Source: CAWKDC01 sp964383495
Lineage (GTDB): Bacteria > Pseudomonadota > Gammaproteobacteria > JABCZS01
DNA length: 8,586 nucleotides
Direction: 5' to 3'
Assembly (NCBI GenBank): GCA_964383495.1
Contig: CAYLHG010000028.1
Span: 1-8,586 of the forward strand
The position numbers and the translations under genes are program-made. Below are positions 1 to 6,876 of this stretch, piece after piece. Positions within the stretch are counted from its first letter, which is position 1. Each line of letters begins with the position of its first letter. The notes under the pieces were generated by a model. The model ran no database searches. It was not told the origin of the DNA and saw nothing but the letters and a program-made list of their open reading frames with translations.

Positions 1-82
1 GGGCCCAAAAGGGCTACAATCGGGGTGACTTGAAACCCGATTTGAAGCTTTTGTAGATACTCTGATCGCTTTGTCATAGTTT

Positions 83-117
83 CATGAAAATTGGAAGTCT
101 TTGTTCCAATTTTCATG
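83..117. repeat. Perfect 14-bp inverted repeat in the car leader
   Basis: Positions 83-96 and 104-117 are exact reverse complements, separated by a 7-nt spacer (97-103). The left arm also contains the 10-bp palindrome TTTCATGAAA (80-89). As RNA this would be a stable hairpin, and as DNA it could bind a dimeric regulator. It has no T-run after it, so it is not a standard intrinsic terminator. It lies 115 nt before the chosen carA start, where an operator or leader structure would be expected. Its role is inference. Confidence 0.7.
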
Positions 118-217
118 GAGTAAGGGTATGAATTTGGCTAACTGGCAGTAATGGGTGCACCTTATAGAAACTCCCTATAGCTCCTTTCCCAAAAAACAGC
201 TACAATGAGCCAAGTTG

Positions 218-225
218 AAGGAGGG
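218..225 (+). promoter_or_regulatory. Shine-Dalgarno of carA, deciding a TTG start
   Basis: The sequence AAGGAGGG is a near-perfect Shine-Dalgarno. It sits 7 nt before the TTG at 233-235. A TTG further upstream at 215 would place this site inside the coding region and has no Shine-Dalgarno of its own, so 233 is preferred. Confidence 0.85.
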
Positions 226-232
226 TTTCGTT

Positions 233-1372
233 TTGGGATTGCCAGCCATATTAGCCTTAGAAGACGGGCTGATTTTTGAGGGAATATCCATTGGTTACAC
301 AGGGAATACCTGTGGCGAAGTTGTTTTCAATACAGCCATGACAGGCTATCAAGAAATACTTTCTGATCCTTCTTACGCCGAACAAATCGTTACACTCACT
401 TATCCGCACATTGGCAACACCGGCACTAATAATGAAGACAATGAAGCTGGCAGTGTTTTTACAAAAGGCCTGGTGATCCGTGATCTTTCCAGCGTCACCT
501 CTAATTGGCGCAGCACTTCATCGTTACAGGATTATTTAGTATCACATTGCGTTGTGGGTATTGCAGATGTTGACACACGCGCATTAACACATCATTTACG
601 CACACATGGCGCAAAACGTGGTGCCATTATCAGTGGAGCGAATATTGACCGTGCGGCAGCAGTTGCATTGGCTCAGCAAGCACGAGATTTAAAAGGCTTA
701 GATTTAGCAAAAGAAGTGACATGCCAAAAACCCTATGTATTTGAAGAAAGAACATGGGATGCAGAACAAGCTGGCGATTTACCATTACCTAAAAAATATC
801 GCGTTGTTGTGATGGATTATGGCGTGAAACGTAATATTTTACGTATTTTAGTGGATTTAGGATGTGAAGTACATGTATTGCCAGCGCAATCTTCCTTGCA
901 AGATGTGTTGTCGTACAAACCCGATGGCATTGTATTCTCAAATGGACCTGGTGACCCTGCGCCATGTGATTATGCCATTCAATTAATTCGTGATTTACTC
1001 GAAAAAAATATGCCGATTTATGGCATTTGTTTGGGACATCAATTATTAGGATTAGCGGCCGGCGCGCGCACTTATAAAATGGCATTTGGTCATCATGGTG
1101 CTAATCATCCTATGATGGATTTGAAAACAAAAAAAGTATGGACGACATCACAAAATCATGGGTTTGCTATTCAAGATGAACATTTGCCTGATGAAATAGA
1201 AGTGACGCATCGTAGTTTATTTGATCAATCCATTCAAGGTATTCGTTTAAAACATAAGTCAGCGTACAGTTTCCAAGGCCACCCCGAAGCAAGCCCTGGC
1301 CCGCATGATGCGTTTGAATTATTTAAACCATTTATTCAAGCAATGGAGGATCACCATGCCAAGACGCGATGA
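233..1372 (+). CDS. carA: Carbamoyl phosphate synthetase small (glutaminase) subunit
   Basis: CarA hydrolyses glutamine and passes the ammonia through a tunnel to CarB, which makes carbamoyl phosphate for pyrimidine and arginine synthesis in the cytoplasm. The protein is 379 residues, close to the 382 of E. coli CarA. The N-terminal small-subunit domain carries the LEDG start region and the motifs GEVVFNTAMTGYQEI and LTYPHIGNTGTN. The C-terminal class I glutamine amidotransferase domain has SNGPGDP (236-242), the nucleophile Cys266 in GICLGHQ, and His350/Glu352 in QGHPEASPGPHD, so the catalytic triad is complete. The TTG start at 233 follows AAGGAGGG by 7 nt. It leaves 8 residues before LEDG, exactly as in E. 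coli; a start at 215 would add six residues and bury the ribosome site. The stop overlaps carB by 17 nt, suggesting translational coupling. Confidence 0.97.
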   Translation: MGLPAILALEDGLIFEGISIGYTGNTCGEVVFNTAMTGYQEILSDPSYAEQIVTLTYPHIGNTGTNNEDNEAGSVFTKGLVIRDLSSVTSNWRSTSSLQDYLVSHCVVGIADVDTRALTHHLRTHGAKRGAIISGANIDRAAAVALAQQARDLKGLDLAKEVTCQKPYVFEERTWDAEQAGDLPLPKKYRVVVMDYGVKRNILRILVDLGCEVHVLPAQSSLQDVLSYKPDGIVFSNGPGDPAPCDYAIQLIRDLLEKNMPIYGICLGHQLLGLAAGARTYKMAFGHHGANHPMMDLKTKKVWTTSQNHGFAIQDEHLPDEIEVTHRSLFDQSIQGIRLKHKSAYSFQGHPEASPGPHDAFELFKPFIQAMEDHHAKTR

Positions 1373-4300
1373 TCTTCGAACAATTTTAATTTTAGGTGCA
1401 GGTCCCATTATTATCGGGCAAGCCTGTGAATTTGATTATTCAGGCGCGCAAGCGTGTGGTGCATTAAAGGAAGAAGGATATCGTGTTGTATTAGTGAATT
1501 CCAATCCTGCCACTATCATGACAGATCCTCAATATGCGGATGCAACTTACATCGAGCCATTGCATTGGCGTGTGATAGAAAAGATCATTGCGAAAGAACG
1601 TCCTGATGCATTGTTACCCACCATGGGCGGGCAAACAGCATTAAATTGCGCGTTGGATTTAGCAAAAAAAGGTATTTTAGATAAATACAAAGTAGAATTA
1701 ATTGGTGCATCACGTGAAGCTATTGACAAAGCAGAAGATCGCGAAAAATTTCGCCAAGCCATGCATAAAATTGGTTTAGGTACGCCACATTCTGCCATCG
1801 CGCATAGTTTAGAAGAAGCGAAACAAGTGCAAGTGCGTTTTGGTTACCCTGTTATTATTCGTCCCTCATTTACATTAGGTGGAACGGGGGGTGGCATTGC
1901 TTATAATCAAGAAGAATTTATTGAAATTTGCACACGCGGTTTAGATTTATCACCCACACGAGAATTATTAATAGAAGAATCCATTATTGGGTGGAAAGAA
2001 TATGAAATGGAAGTAGTACGTGATAAAAAAGATAATTGTATTATCGTGTGCGCGATTGAAAATGTAGACCCTATGGGTGTTCATACAGGCGATTCCATTA
2101 CTGTTGCGCCCACCCAAACATTGACAGATAAAGAATATCAACGTATGCGTGATGCATCGATTGCCGTATTGCGTGAAATTGGTGTTGAAACAGGCGGATC
2201 AAATGTGCAATTTGGTGTTTGCCCGATATCGGGGCGATTAGTAGTGATTGAAATGAACCCGCGTGTGTCGCGCTCTTCTGCTTTAGCGTCCAAAGCTACT
2301 GGATTTCCCATTGCTAAAATTGCTGCGAAATTAGCGATCGGGTATACATTAGACGAATTAAAAAATGAAATCACAGGCGGGGCAACGCCGGCTTCTTTTG
2401 AGCCTTCGATTGATTATGTTGTTACTAAAATTCCACGCTTTAATTTTGAAAAATTTCCGCAAGCGTCTTCTCGATTAACAACGCAAATGAAATCTGTTGG
2501 GGAAGTGATGGCTATCGGGCGCACTTTTAAAGAGTCAGTACAGAAAGCGTTGCGAGGTTTAGAAATTGGTATTTCAGGGTTTGATCCCAAAGTGGACCCC
2601 AATGATCCGAATGTATATGATGTATTACGATCTGAAATTTCCATTCCAGGCCCAGAGCGGTTACGCTACATTGCAGATGCATTTCGTTTGGGCTACCCTT
2701 TAGCGGAAGTAAGGCAATGGTCGCAAATTGACCCTTGGTTTTTAGCGCAAATTGAGTCATTAATGCTCACAGAAGCAGAAATTTCTAGAACACCTTGGAA
2801 TAAAATTACTGCAGAAAAATTATTTTCTTGGAAAAGAGATGGGTTTTCTGATATTCGTTTAGCATCGTTGTTAAATACAACAGAAAAAGAAGTGCGCGAT
2901 TTGCGGAAAAAATTTGCTATTCATCCTGTTTATAAACGCGTTGATACGTGCGCAGGAGAATTTTCCACACAAACCGCTTACTTATATTCTACGTATGAAC
3001 GTTTTTGTGAATCAAAACCCACAGATAAACAAAAAATCATTGTATTAGGCGGCGGTCCTAATCGCATCGGGCAAGGCATTGAGTTTGATTATTGTTGTGT
3101 TCATGCAGCCTTAGCCATTCGCGAATGTGGCTATGAAGCCATCATGGTCAATTGCAACCCCGAAACGGTATCAACGGATTATAATGTTTCTGATCGTTTA
3201 TATTTTGAGTCATTAACATTAGAAGATGTATTGGAAATTGTACGCTTAGAAAAACCAAAAGGTGTAGTGGTTCAATACGGTGGGCAAACACCGCTAAAAT
3301 TGGCGAAAGCGTTAGAAGCAGAAGGCGTACCGATTTTAGGAACATCGCCCGATGCGATTGACTGTGCAGAAGATCGCGAACGTTTTAGTGCGCTGTTGCA
3401 TGAATTAGGTTTAAAGCAACCTGCCAATTGCACAGTGCGCACTGTGGCACAAGGGTTAGAAAAAGCGCGATCCATTGGTTATCCGCTAGTAGTTCGTCCC
3501 TCCTATGTGTTGGGCGGGCGTGCGATGGAAATTGTTTATAATGATGCGGAGTTGAAATATTATTTAGAAAATGCCGTAAAATTAGGGAACGATTCACCCG
3601 TTCTATTAGATCGCTTTTTAGATGATGCCGTAGAAGTGGATGTGGATGCTGTGTGTGATGGCAAAACAGTGATGATCGGCGGCATCATGGAACATATTGA
3701 GCAAGCAGGCGTACATTCAGGGGATTCAGCGTGCGTTTTGCCGCCTCATCAATTAAGTGCTGCTGTTCAAAAATCATTAAGTGAGAGCATGGCTCGGATG
3801 GCATTAGCGTTAAACGTTGTTGGTTTAGTGAATGCACAATTTGCTATTCAGAATAATGAAATTTATGTATTAGAAGTGAATCCGCGTGCGTCGCGTACGG
3901 TTCCGTTTGTAGCGAAAGCAACAGGCGTGCCGTTAGCGAAAATTGCAGCGCGCTGTATGGTGGGTGTGTCTTTAGATAAGCAAATGGAAGCGCGCATGCC
4001 TGTGTTAAATTATTTTGCAGTGAAAGCGCCTGTGTTCCCATTTGATAAATTTCAAAATGTTGATCCTATTCTAGGGCCTGAAATGAAATCAACGGGAGAA
4101 GTGATGGGTGTTGCTTCAACATTTGCACAAGCCTATTCAAAAGCGCAGTTAGCCATTGGGCAAGATTTAAATCCCGGCGGAAAAGCATTTATCAGTGTGC
4201 GTGATGCAGATAAGCCGCGTGCAGTACAGTTAGCGACACAATTAATAGATTTGGGTTTTGAATTAGTCGCAACACGCGGCACAGCGGAAGCGCTCAGAGC

Positions 4301-4568
4301 AGCAGGCGTGTCTTGTGAAACTGTGAAAAAAGTAGCAGAAGGCCGCCCTCATATAGTAGACATGATTAAAAATGAAGATATTGAGTTTATTGTCAACACC
4401 ACAGAGGGTAAGCAAGCTATTGCGGATTCTTTTACGATTAGACGGAGTGCATTGCAGTCCAAAATCAAATATACTACGACTTTGGCAGGTGGGTTTGCTG
4501 CTGCCAGTGCTTTTGCTTGTGACAAGCAATGGCAAGTCGTTTCCCTTCAAATATTACATGATAGGTGA
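1356..4568 (+). CDS. carB: Carbamoyl phosphate synthetase large subunit
   Basis: CarB makes carbamoyl phosphate from bicarbonate, ammonia (from CarA) and two ATP. The ATG at 1356 follows GGAGGA (1345-1350) by 5 nt and gives MPRRDDLRTILILGAGP, which matches the usual CarB N-terminus. An upstream ATG at 1305 would add 17 residues inside carA and is unlikely. At 1070 residues it is near the E. coli length of 1073. Two homologous halves are visible. The first ATP-grasp has Arg169 in RPSF followed by the GGTGGG loop. The second repeats GGGPNRIGQGIEFDYCC and has Arg714 in RPSYVLGGRAMEIVY. The C-terminal MGS-like allosteric domain keeps Thr973, Lys992 and Asn1014-Thr1016 (the NTT motif), equivalent to E. 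coli residues one position higher that bind UMP, IMP or ornithine effects. Feedback control by UMP and activation by ornithine are therefore likely. greA starts 3 nt after the stop. Confidence 0.98.
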   Translation: MPRRDDLRTILILGAGPIIIGQACEFDYSGAQACGALKEEGYRVVLVNSNPATIMTDPQYADATYIEPLHWRVIEKIIAKERPDALLPTMGGQTALNCALDLAKKGILDKYKVELIGASREAIDKAEDREKFRQAMHKIGLGTPHSAIAHSLEEAKQVQVRFGYPVIIRPSFTLGGTGGGIAYNQEEFIEICTRGLDLSPTRELLIEESIIGWKEYEMEVVRDKKDNCIIVCAIENVDPMGVHTGDSITVAPTQTLTDKEYQRMRDASIAVLREIGVETGGSNVQFGVCPISGRLVVIEMNPRVSRSSALASKATGFPIAKIAAKLAIGYTLDELKNEITGGATPASFEPSIDYVVTKIPRFNFEKFPQASSRLTTQMKSVGEVMAIGRTFKESVQKALRGLEIGISGFDPKVDPNDPNVYDVLRSEISIPGPERLRYIADAFRLGYPLAEVRQWSQIDPWFLAQIESLMLTEAEISRTPWNKITAEKLFSWKRDGFSDIRLASLLNTTEKEVRDLRKKFAIHPVYKRVDTCAGEFSTQTAYLYSTYERFCESKPTDKQKIIVLGGGPNRIGQGIEFDYCCVHAALAIRECGYEAIMVNCNPETVSTDYNVSDRLYFESLTLEDVLEIVRLEKPKGVVVQYGGQTPLKLAKALEAEGVPILGTSPDAIDCAEDRERFSALLHELGLKQPANCTVRTVAQGLEKARSIGYPLVVRPSYVLGGRAMEIVYNDAELKYYLENAVKLGNDSPVLLDRFLDDAVEVDVDAVCDGKTVMIGGIMEHIEQAGVHSGDSACVLPPHQLSAAVQKSLSESMARMALALNVVGLVNAQFAIQNNEIYVLEVNPRASRTVPFVAKATGVPLAKIAARCMVGVSLDKQMEARMPVLNYFAVKAPVFPFDKFQNVDPILGPEMKSTGEVMGVASTFAQAYSKAQLAIGQDLNPGGKAFISVRDADKPRAVQLATQLIDLGFELVATRGTAEALRAAGVSCETVKKVAEGRPHIVDMIKNEDIEFIVNTTEGKQAIADSFTIRRSALQSKIKYTTTLAGGFAAASAFACDKQWQVVSLQILHDR

Positions 4569-4571
4569 AGT

Positions 4572-5048
4572 ATGCAACGTATTCCTGTAACGCCAGCAGG
4601 CTTAAAAGCCCTGCAGGATGAACTAGACCACTTAAAAAAAGTTGAACGCCCGCGCATTATTGAAGCAATAAAAGTAGCGCGTGAGCTAGGTGATTTAAAA
4701 GAAAATGCTGAGTATCATGAAGCCAAGCGCGAGCAAGGGCACATTGAAGGGCGCATTCAATATTTGGAAAGTAATTTATCGTTATCCCAGGTGATTGATG
4801 TTACCAAATTAGAGAAAACGGGCCGTGTGGTGTTTGGTTGTACGGTGACGTTGATGAATTGTGCAACGGAAGAAGAGGTAACATATCAATTGGTGGGTGA
4901 AGATGAGGCCGATATTAAAAAGAATAAATTATCAGTATCTTCTCCTTTAGCGCATGCGACGATAGGGAAGGAAGAGGGTGACGAGGTGACTGTGCAGACA
5001 CCCAGTGGCGCAGTGAAGTATGAGATTGTTAAAGTGGAGTATCTTTAA
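4572..5048 (+). CDS. greA: Transcription elongation factor GreA
   Basis: GreA enters the secondary channel of RNA polymerase and stimulates cleavage of the 3' end of backtracked transcripts, restarting stalled complexes. The protein is 158 residues, the standard length. The N-terminal coiled-coil hairpin covers about residues 1-75 and carries GDLKENAEYHEAK with the tip acids Asp41 and Glu44 that coordinate the catalytic metal. The C-terminal FKBP-like domain covers about 80-158 and ends in the typical VKVEYL. The ATG follows carB by 3 nt, and the overlapping AGGTGAAG just before it acts as a weak Shine-Dalgarno. carAB followed by greA is a familiar gammaproteobacterial arrangement. The next gene begins at the base after the greA stop, so greA is probably mid-operon. 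Confidence 0.97.
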   Translation: MQRIPVTPAGLKALQDELDHLKKVERPRIIEAIKVARELGDLKENAEYHEAKREQGHIEGRIQYLESNLSLSQVIDVTKLEKTGRVVFGCTVTLMNCATEEEVTYQLVGEDEADIKKNKLSVSSPLAHATIGKEEGDEVTVQTPSGAVKYEIVKVEYL

Positions 5049-5528
5049 ATGAAAAAAACCGGCTTTGAACATGTCCGCGAATTTCACGAAAAATTCAATC
5101 ATCCTATTCATATAACGCCTTACGTACCCGATGAAAAAACGGTGAAACTGCGTTTAGCATTGATCCTCGAAGAGTTTACGGAGTTAGCCGAAGCATGCTT
5201 AGAAACGGATAACGAAGGCGCGCAGAATGTGCTAAGACCATTGGCTCAAGCGATGGAAGGCATCCGTTCATTAGCTGCGGAAGATTTAAATGTAGATGTG
5301 GTTGAAGTGGCCGATGCGCTCACAGATATTAATTATGTGACTTATGGCGCAGGGCATTGTTTTGGCGTAGATTTGGACGCTTGCATGCAAGAGGTGCAGC
5401 GCGCGAACATGAGCAAGCTGGGTGAAGATGGCAAGCCTATTTATAATGCCCAGGGGAAGATTATGAAAGGGCCACAATACACACCGCCGGATATTGCGAA
5501 GGTATTGAAGGAGCGCGGGGGCGCGTGA
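5049..5528 (+). CDS. MazG-like all-alpha NTP pyrophosphohydrolase
   Basis: This 159-residue protein has the metal-binding signature of the all-alpha NTP pyrophosphohydrolases (MazG, dUTPase, HisE superfamily): EExxE at Glu41, Glu42 and Glu45, then ExxD at Glu86 and Asp89, with Asp93 one turn later. Such enzymes split an NTP or dNTP into NMP and pyrophosphate using Mg2+. The C-terminal segment ANMSKLGEDGKP...GPQYTPPDI resembles the tail of single-domain members such as the Deinococcus dUTP-preferring DR2231 group and phage relatives; that comparison is from memory. The exact substrate cannot be read from the sequence. The stop of greA and this ATG abut (TAAATG), and GGAG at 5036-5039 lies 9 nt upstream, so it is almost certainly co-transcribed with carA-carB-greA. 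A nucleotide clean-up role beside pyrimidine synthesis would fit but is inference. The gene ends just before a terminator-like hairpin. Confidence 0.85.
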   Translation: MKKTGFEHVREFHEKFNHPIHITPYVPDEKTVKLRLALILEEFTELAEACLETDNEGAQNVLRPLAQAMEGIRSLAAEDLNVDVVEVADALTDINYVTYGAGHCFGVDLDACMQEVQRANMSKLGEDGKPIYNAQGKIMKGPQYTPPDIAKVLKERGGA

Positions 5529-5550
5529 TCCCGGGCAAAGGCTACACCCA

Positions 5551-5601
5551 CCCCCTTAAAAGGGGGCGGACGAGCACGCAGTGCGAGTCGGGGGTTTTTT
5601 T
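5551..5601 (+). terminator. Terminator-like hairpins ending the car-greA operon
   Basis: CCCCC (5551-5555) can pair with GGGGG at 5562-5566 across TTAAAA, or with GGGGG at 5590-5594, which runs straight into a 7-T tract (5595-5601). Between the two G-runs lies a smaller stem, GAC...GCAC/GTGC...GTC (5569-5589). The second pairing with the T-tract looks like an intrinsic terminator for the + strand operon. The region lies between convergent genes. On the - strand the hairpin is not followed by a T-run. Confidence 0.65.
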
Positions 5602-5605
5602 AGTT

Positions 5606-6154
5606 TTAATTAATCGAATTAGTATTAGGGGCCAGCAGAGGCTCCCTAGTAGATACATCGCCGTTCCTACTAGCCCCCCAGCTAAAGAAGGAGCGGGGCT
5701 TATTTCTCGCTGCTTCTAATTGCTCCCTGGCCCAGTTTTCTTTCGCTTCTGTTTCTTTATCTGGGCTGTTACGATCAGCTTCATCAAGAATAATATCTGG
5801 TTTTGTTAAACAATAATGAATGGCTGCAAAGGAGGATGCCAGCATAAAAGGAGCGAATATTGTTAAAGCAAGCAGATAGAGCGAGCCTTCATCACTAATG
5901 GTTTCATATTCACGGCTCGTCCCTTCATACATTGTTTCGTAGCCACCTATCTCATCGAGGGTCGCAAATGAGGTAGCGATACCAGCGATAGAAAGGATCA
6001 TCAAGTAGACAAAGAAGGGGCCAGCAACAGCATCTTCATAATATTCCCGTAGTGAGTCTTTGGGGTTGATTTTATTATAATAAATCGTGGGTTGCTTCGT
6101 TTTTAAGAACGCACCGATTTCATTTTGGGTAATCTCCCTAGCTTCAGCAGCCAT
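5606..6154 (-). CDS. Two-TM paralogous membrane protein, copy A
   Basis: I do not recognise this 182-residue family. Residues 1-43 are polar and contain EITQ and QPTIYYNKI. A first hydrophobic segment covers about 44-65, a short acidic loop 66-90 and a second hydrophobic segment about 91-115. A charged, probably helical tail (KPDIILDEADRNSPDKE onward) leads to NKPRSFFSWG (151-160) and a C-terminus NTNSIN. The basic C-terminal region and acidic loop suggest both ends inside and the loop outside. The ATG at 6154 has GAGG 8 nt upstream. Only 17 nt separate it from the stop of copy B and no promoter block lies between, so A is probably translated from the B transcript. It is the most diverged full-length copy in the loop (YEGTSREYETISDEG instead of NEGTDFEYE...TNEG). 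There is no signal peptide. Function unknown. Confidence 0.8.
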   Translation of the reverse strand: MAAEAREITQNEIGAFLKTKQPTIYYNKINPKDSLREYYEDAVAGPFFVYLMILSIAGIATSFATLDEIGGYETMYEGTSREYETISDEGSLYLLALTIFAPFMLASSFAAIHYCLTKPDIILDEADRNSPDKETEAKENWAREQLEAARNKPRSFFSWGASRNGDVSTREPLLAPNTNSIN

Positions 6155-6171
6155 AGCGCGTTCCTCGTATA

Positions 6172-6717
6172 TTAAGAATGATTAATCGAACCAGAATTAG
6201 AATTAGAGCCCATCAGAAGCCCCCTATCTATGTCATCTGTGTGCTTTTTAGCCCCCCAGCTAAAGAAGGAGCGGGGCTTATTCCTCGCTGCTTCTAATTG
6301 CTCGCTGGCCCAGTTTTTTTTCGCTTCTGTTTCTTTATCTGGGCTGTTACGATCAGCTTCATCAAGAATAATATCTGGCTTTGTAAAATAATAATAAACG
6401 GCTGTGAAGAGGGATGCTAGCATAAGAGGAGCGAATATTGTTAAAGTAAGCGTATAGAGTAGGCCTTCATTGGTGACCGCTTCGTATTCGAAATCCGTCC
6501 CTTCGTTGACTGTTTTCCAGCCATCTATGTCATCGAGGGTCATAAGTGATGTAAAGAAACCAGTGAAAAAAAGCGTTCCCCACAAGGTAAGGAAGCGGCC
6601 AAAAACAACATCGTTATATTCGTGTGTTGAACCATCAGATCTGATTTTATTATAATAAATCGTGGGTTGATTCTTTTTTAAAAACGTATTGATTTGTTGG
6701 GCAATCTCACCAGCCAT
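6172..6717 (-). CDS. Two-TM paralogous membrane protein, copy B
   Basis: This 181-residue paralogue starts MAGEIAQQI and carries QPTIYYNKI at 17-25. Hydrophobic segments cover about 41-60 and 85-110. Between them is TLDDIDGWKTVNEGTDFEYE, the best-conserved loop of the family. The tail repeats KPDIILDEADRNSPDKE, then NKPRSFFSWGAKKHTDDI, and ends SGSINHS. The ATG at 6717 has CGAGGA 8 nt upstream, inside a conserved promoter-leader block (6718-6777). It is the first gene of the B-A pair. Its DNA is a mosaic: identical to copy C over 6481-6563 (83 nt), yet differing from copy A at only 3 of 130 nt over 6249-6378. Homology to the other copies supports it as a real gene. Function unknown; an inner-membrane protein with both ends in the cytoplasm is the likely topology. 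Confidence 0.82.
   Translation of the reverse strand: MAGEIAQQINTFLKKNQPTIYYNKIRSDGSTHEYNDVVFGRFLTLWGTLFFTGFFTSLMTLDDIDGWKTVNEGTDFEYEAVTNEGLLYTLTLTIFAPLMLASLFTAVYYYFTKPDIILDEADRNSPDKETEAKKNWASEQLEAARNKPRSFFSWGAKKHTDDIDRGLLMGSNSNSGSINHS
6249..6378. repeat. 130-nt tail segment nearly identical to 5671-5800
   Basis: In copy B this segment encodes the charged tail and SFFSWG region. It matches 5671-5800 of copy A at 127 of 130 positions, at an offset of 578 nt. Copy E has a similar segment; copy C does not. Confidence 0.88.
6481..6563. repeat. 83-nt segment identical to 7183-7265 (copy B)
   Basis: This part of copy B, covering the end of membrane segment 1 and the acidic loop, is base-for-base identical to 7183-7265 in copy C, at an offset of 702 nt. 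Copy E has the same segment at 8267-8349 with 6 differences. The flanking DNA is much less alike. Confidence 0.9.
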
Positions 6718-6777
6718 AGTACGATCCTCGAATTATTAACTATAGGTTATGATACTCTGTGCAAAGTAAGAAGTAAA
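6718..6777 (-). promoter_or_regulatory. Conserved promoter and leader of unit B-A
   Basis: Read on the - strand: TTTACT (6777-6772), a 17-nt spacer and TATCAT (6754-6749), which is 4/6 and 5/6 of the sigma-70 consensus. A leader with TATAGTTAATAA and the ribosome site CGAGGA (6730-6725) follows. The same block occurs before copies C and E with the same spacing, which supports it as functional. The start of transcription would be near 6742. Confidence 0.6.
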
Positions 6778-6798
6778 GCTCGGTGTGCCTTCCCTCAT

Positions 6799-6860
6799 GA
6801 CGCTTCTAGCGTAGGGGCGCATCGCATGCGCCCGCGCAGCCAAAGGCTGCGGAGGTTTTT
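6799..6860. repeat. Cluster of three GC-rich hairpins between C and B
   Basis: Three perfect stems follow one another: ACGCT/AGCGT (6800-6812, 3-nt loop), GGGCGCAT/ATGCGCCC (6815-6833, 3-nt loop) and CGCAGCC/GGCTGCG (6835-6851, AAA loop). GGAGG and five T come next on the + strand. The cluster stands out from its AT-rich surroundings. It lies just past the 3' end of copy C, so it may terminate or protect that transcript, although on the - strand no T-run follows the stems. It could equally be a dispersed intergenic (REP-like) element. Confidence 0.65.
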
Positions 6861-6876
6861 GAACTTTAGTGTTTCA

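Larger units (their letters stand above)
1..232. other. Non-coding leader upstream of carA
   Basis: No convincing gene lies here. A short open frame (positions 3-56, ending in TAG) could be the last 17 codons of a gene entering from the left, but I cannot identify it. The stretch holds several inverted repeats: GCCC/GGGC around AAAA (3-14), a 7-bp stem AATCGGG/CCCGATT (18-24 with 36-42) and a perfect 14-bp inverted repeat at 83-117 (listed separately). The promoter of the car operon should lie here, but no clean sigma-70 pair is visible. Weak candidates are CTGGCA (142-147) with TATAGA (163-168) at a 15-nt spacing, and an isolated TACAAT at 201-206. Confidence 0.5.

Noticed and set aside
126..144. 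Possible ArgR half-site (TATGAAT) in the car leader
   Set aside because: Only one half fits the ARG-box consensus; the second half mismatches at most positions, so an ArgR operator is not supported.
205..279. ATG-initiated 24-codon frame overlapping the carA start
   Set aside because: It is out of frame with carA, has no Shine-Dalgarno before its ATG and encodes nothing recognisable. It is probably chance, though translation of it could in principle affect carA.
1547..4550. Many - strand open frames inside carB
   Set aside because: They are antisense shadows of a highly conserved gene and lack ribosome sites or recognisable motifs.
5525..5719. + strand open frame across the terminator and the 3' end of copy A
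   Set aside because: It starts at a GTG inside the previous gene's end, runs through the hairpin and lies antisense to a conserved paralogue; there are no protein-like features.
6761..6777. CpxR- or PmrA-like direct repeat (GTAAG/GTAAA) in the array promoters
   Set aside because: The half-sites are 7 nt apart rather than the roughly 10 nt expected for CpxR, and the PmrA TTAA repeats are missing. The match probably reflects the -35 region only.
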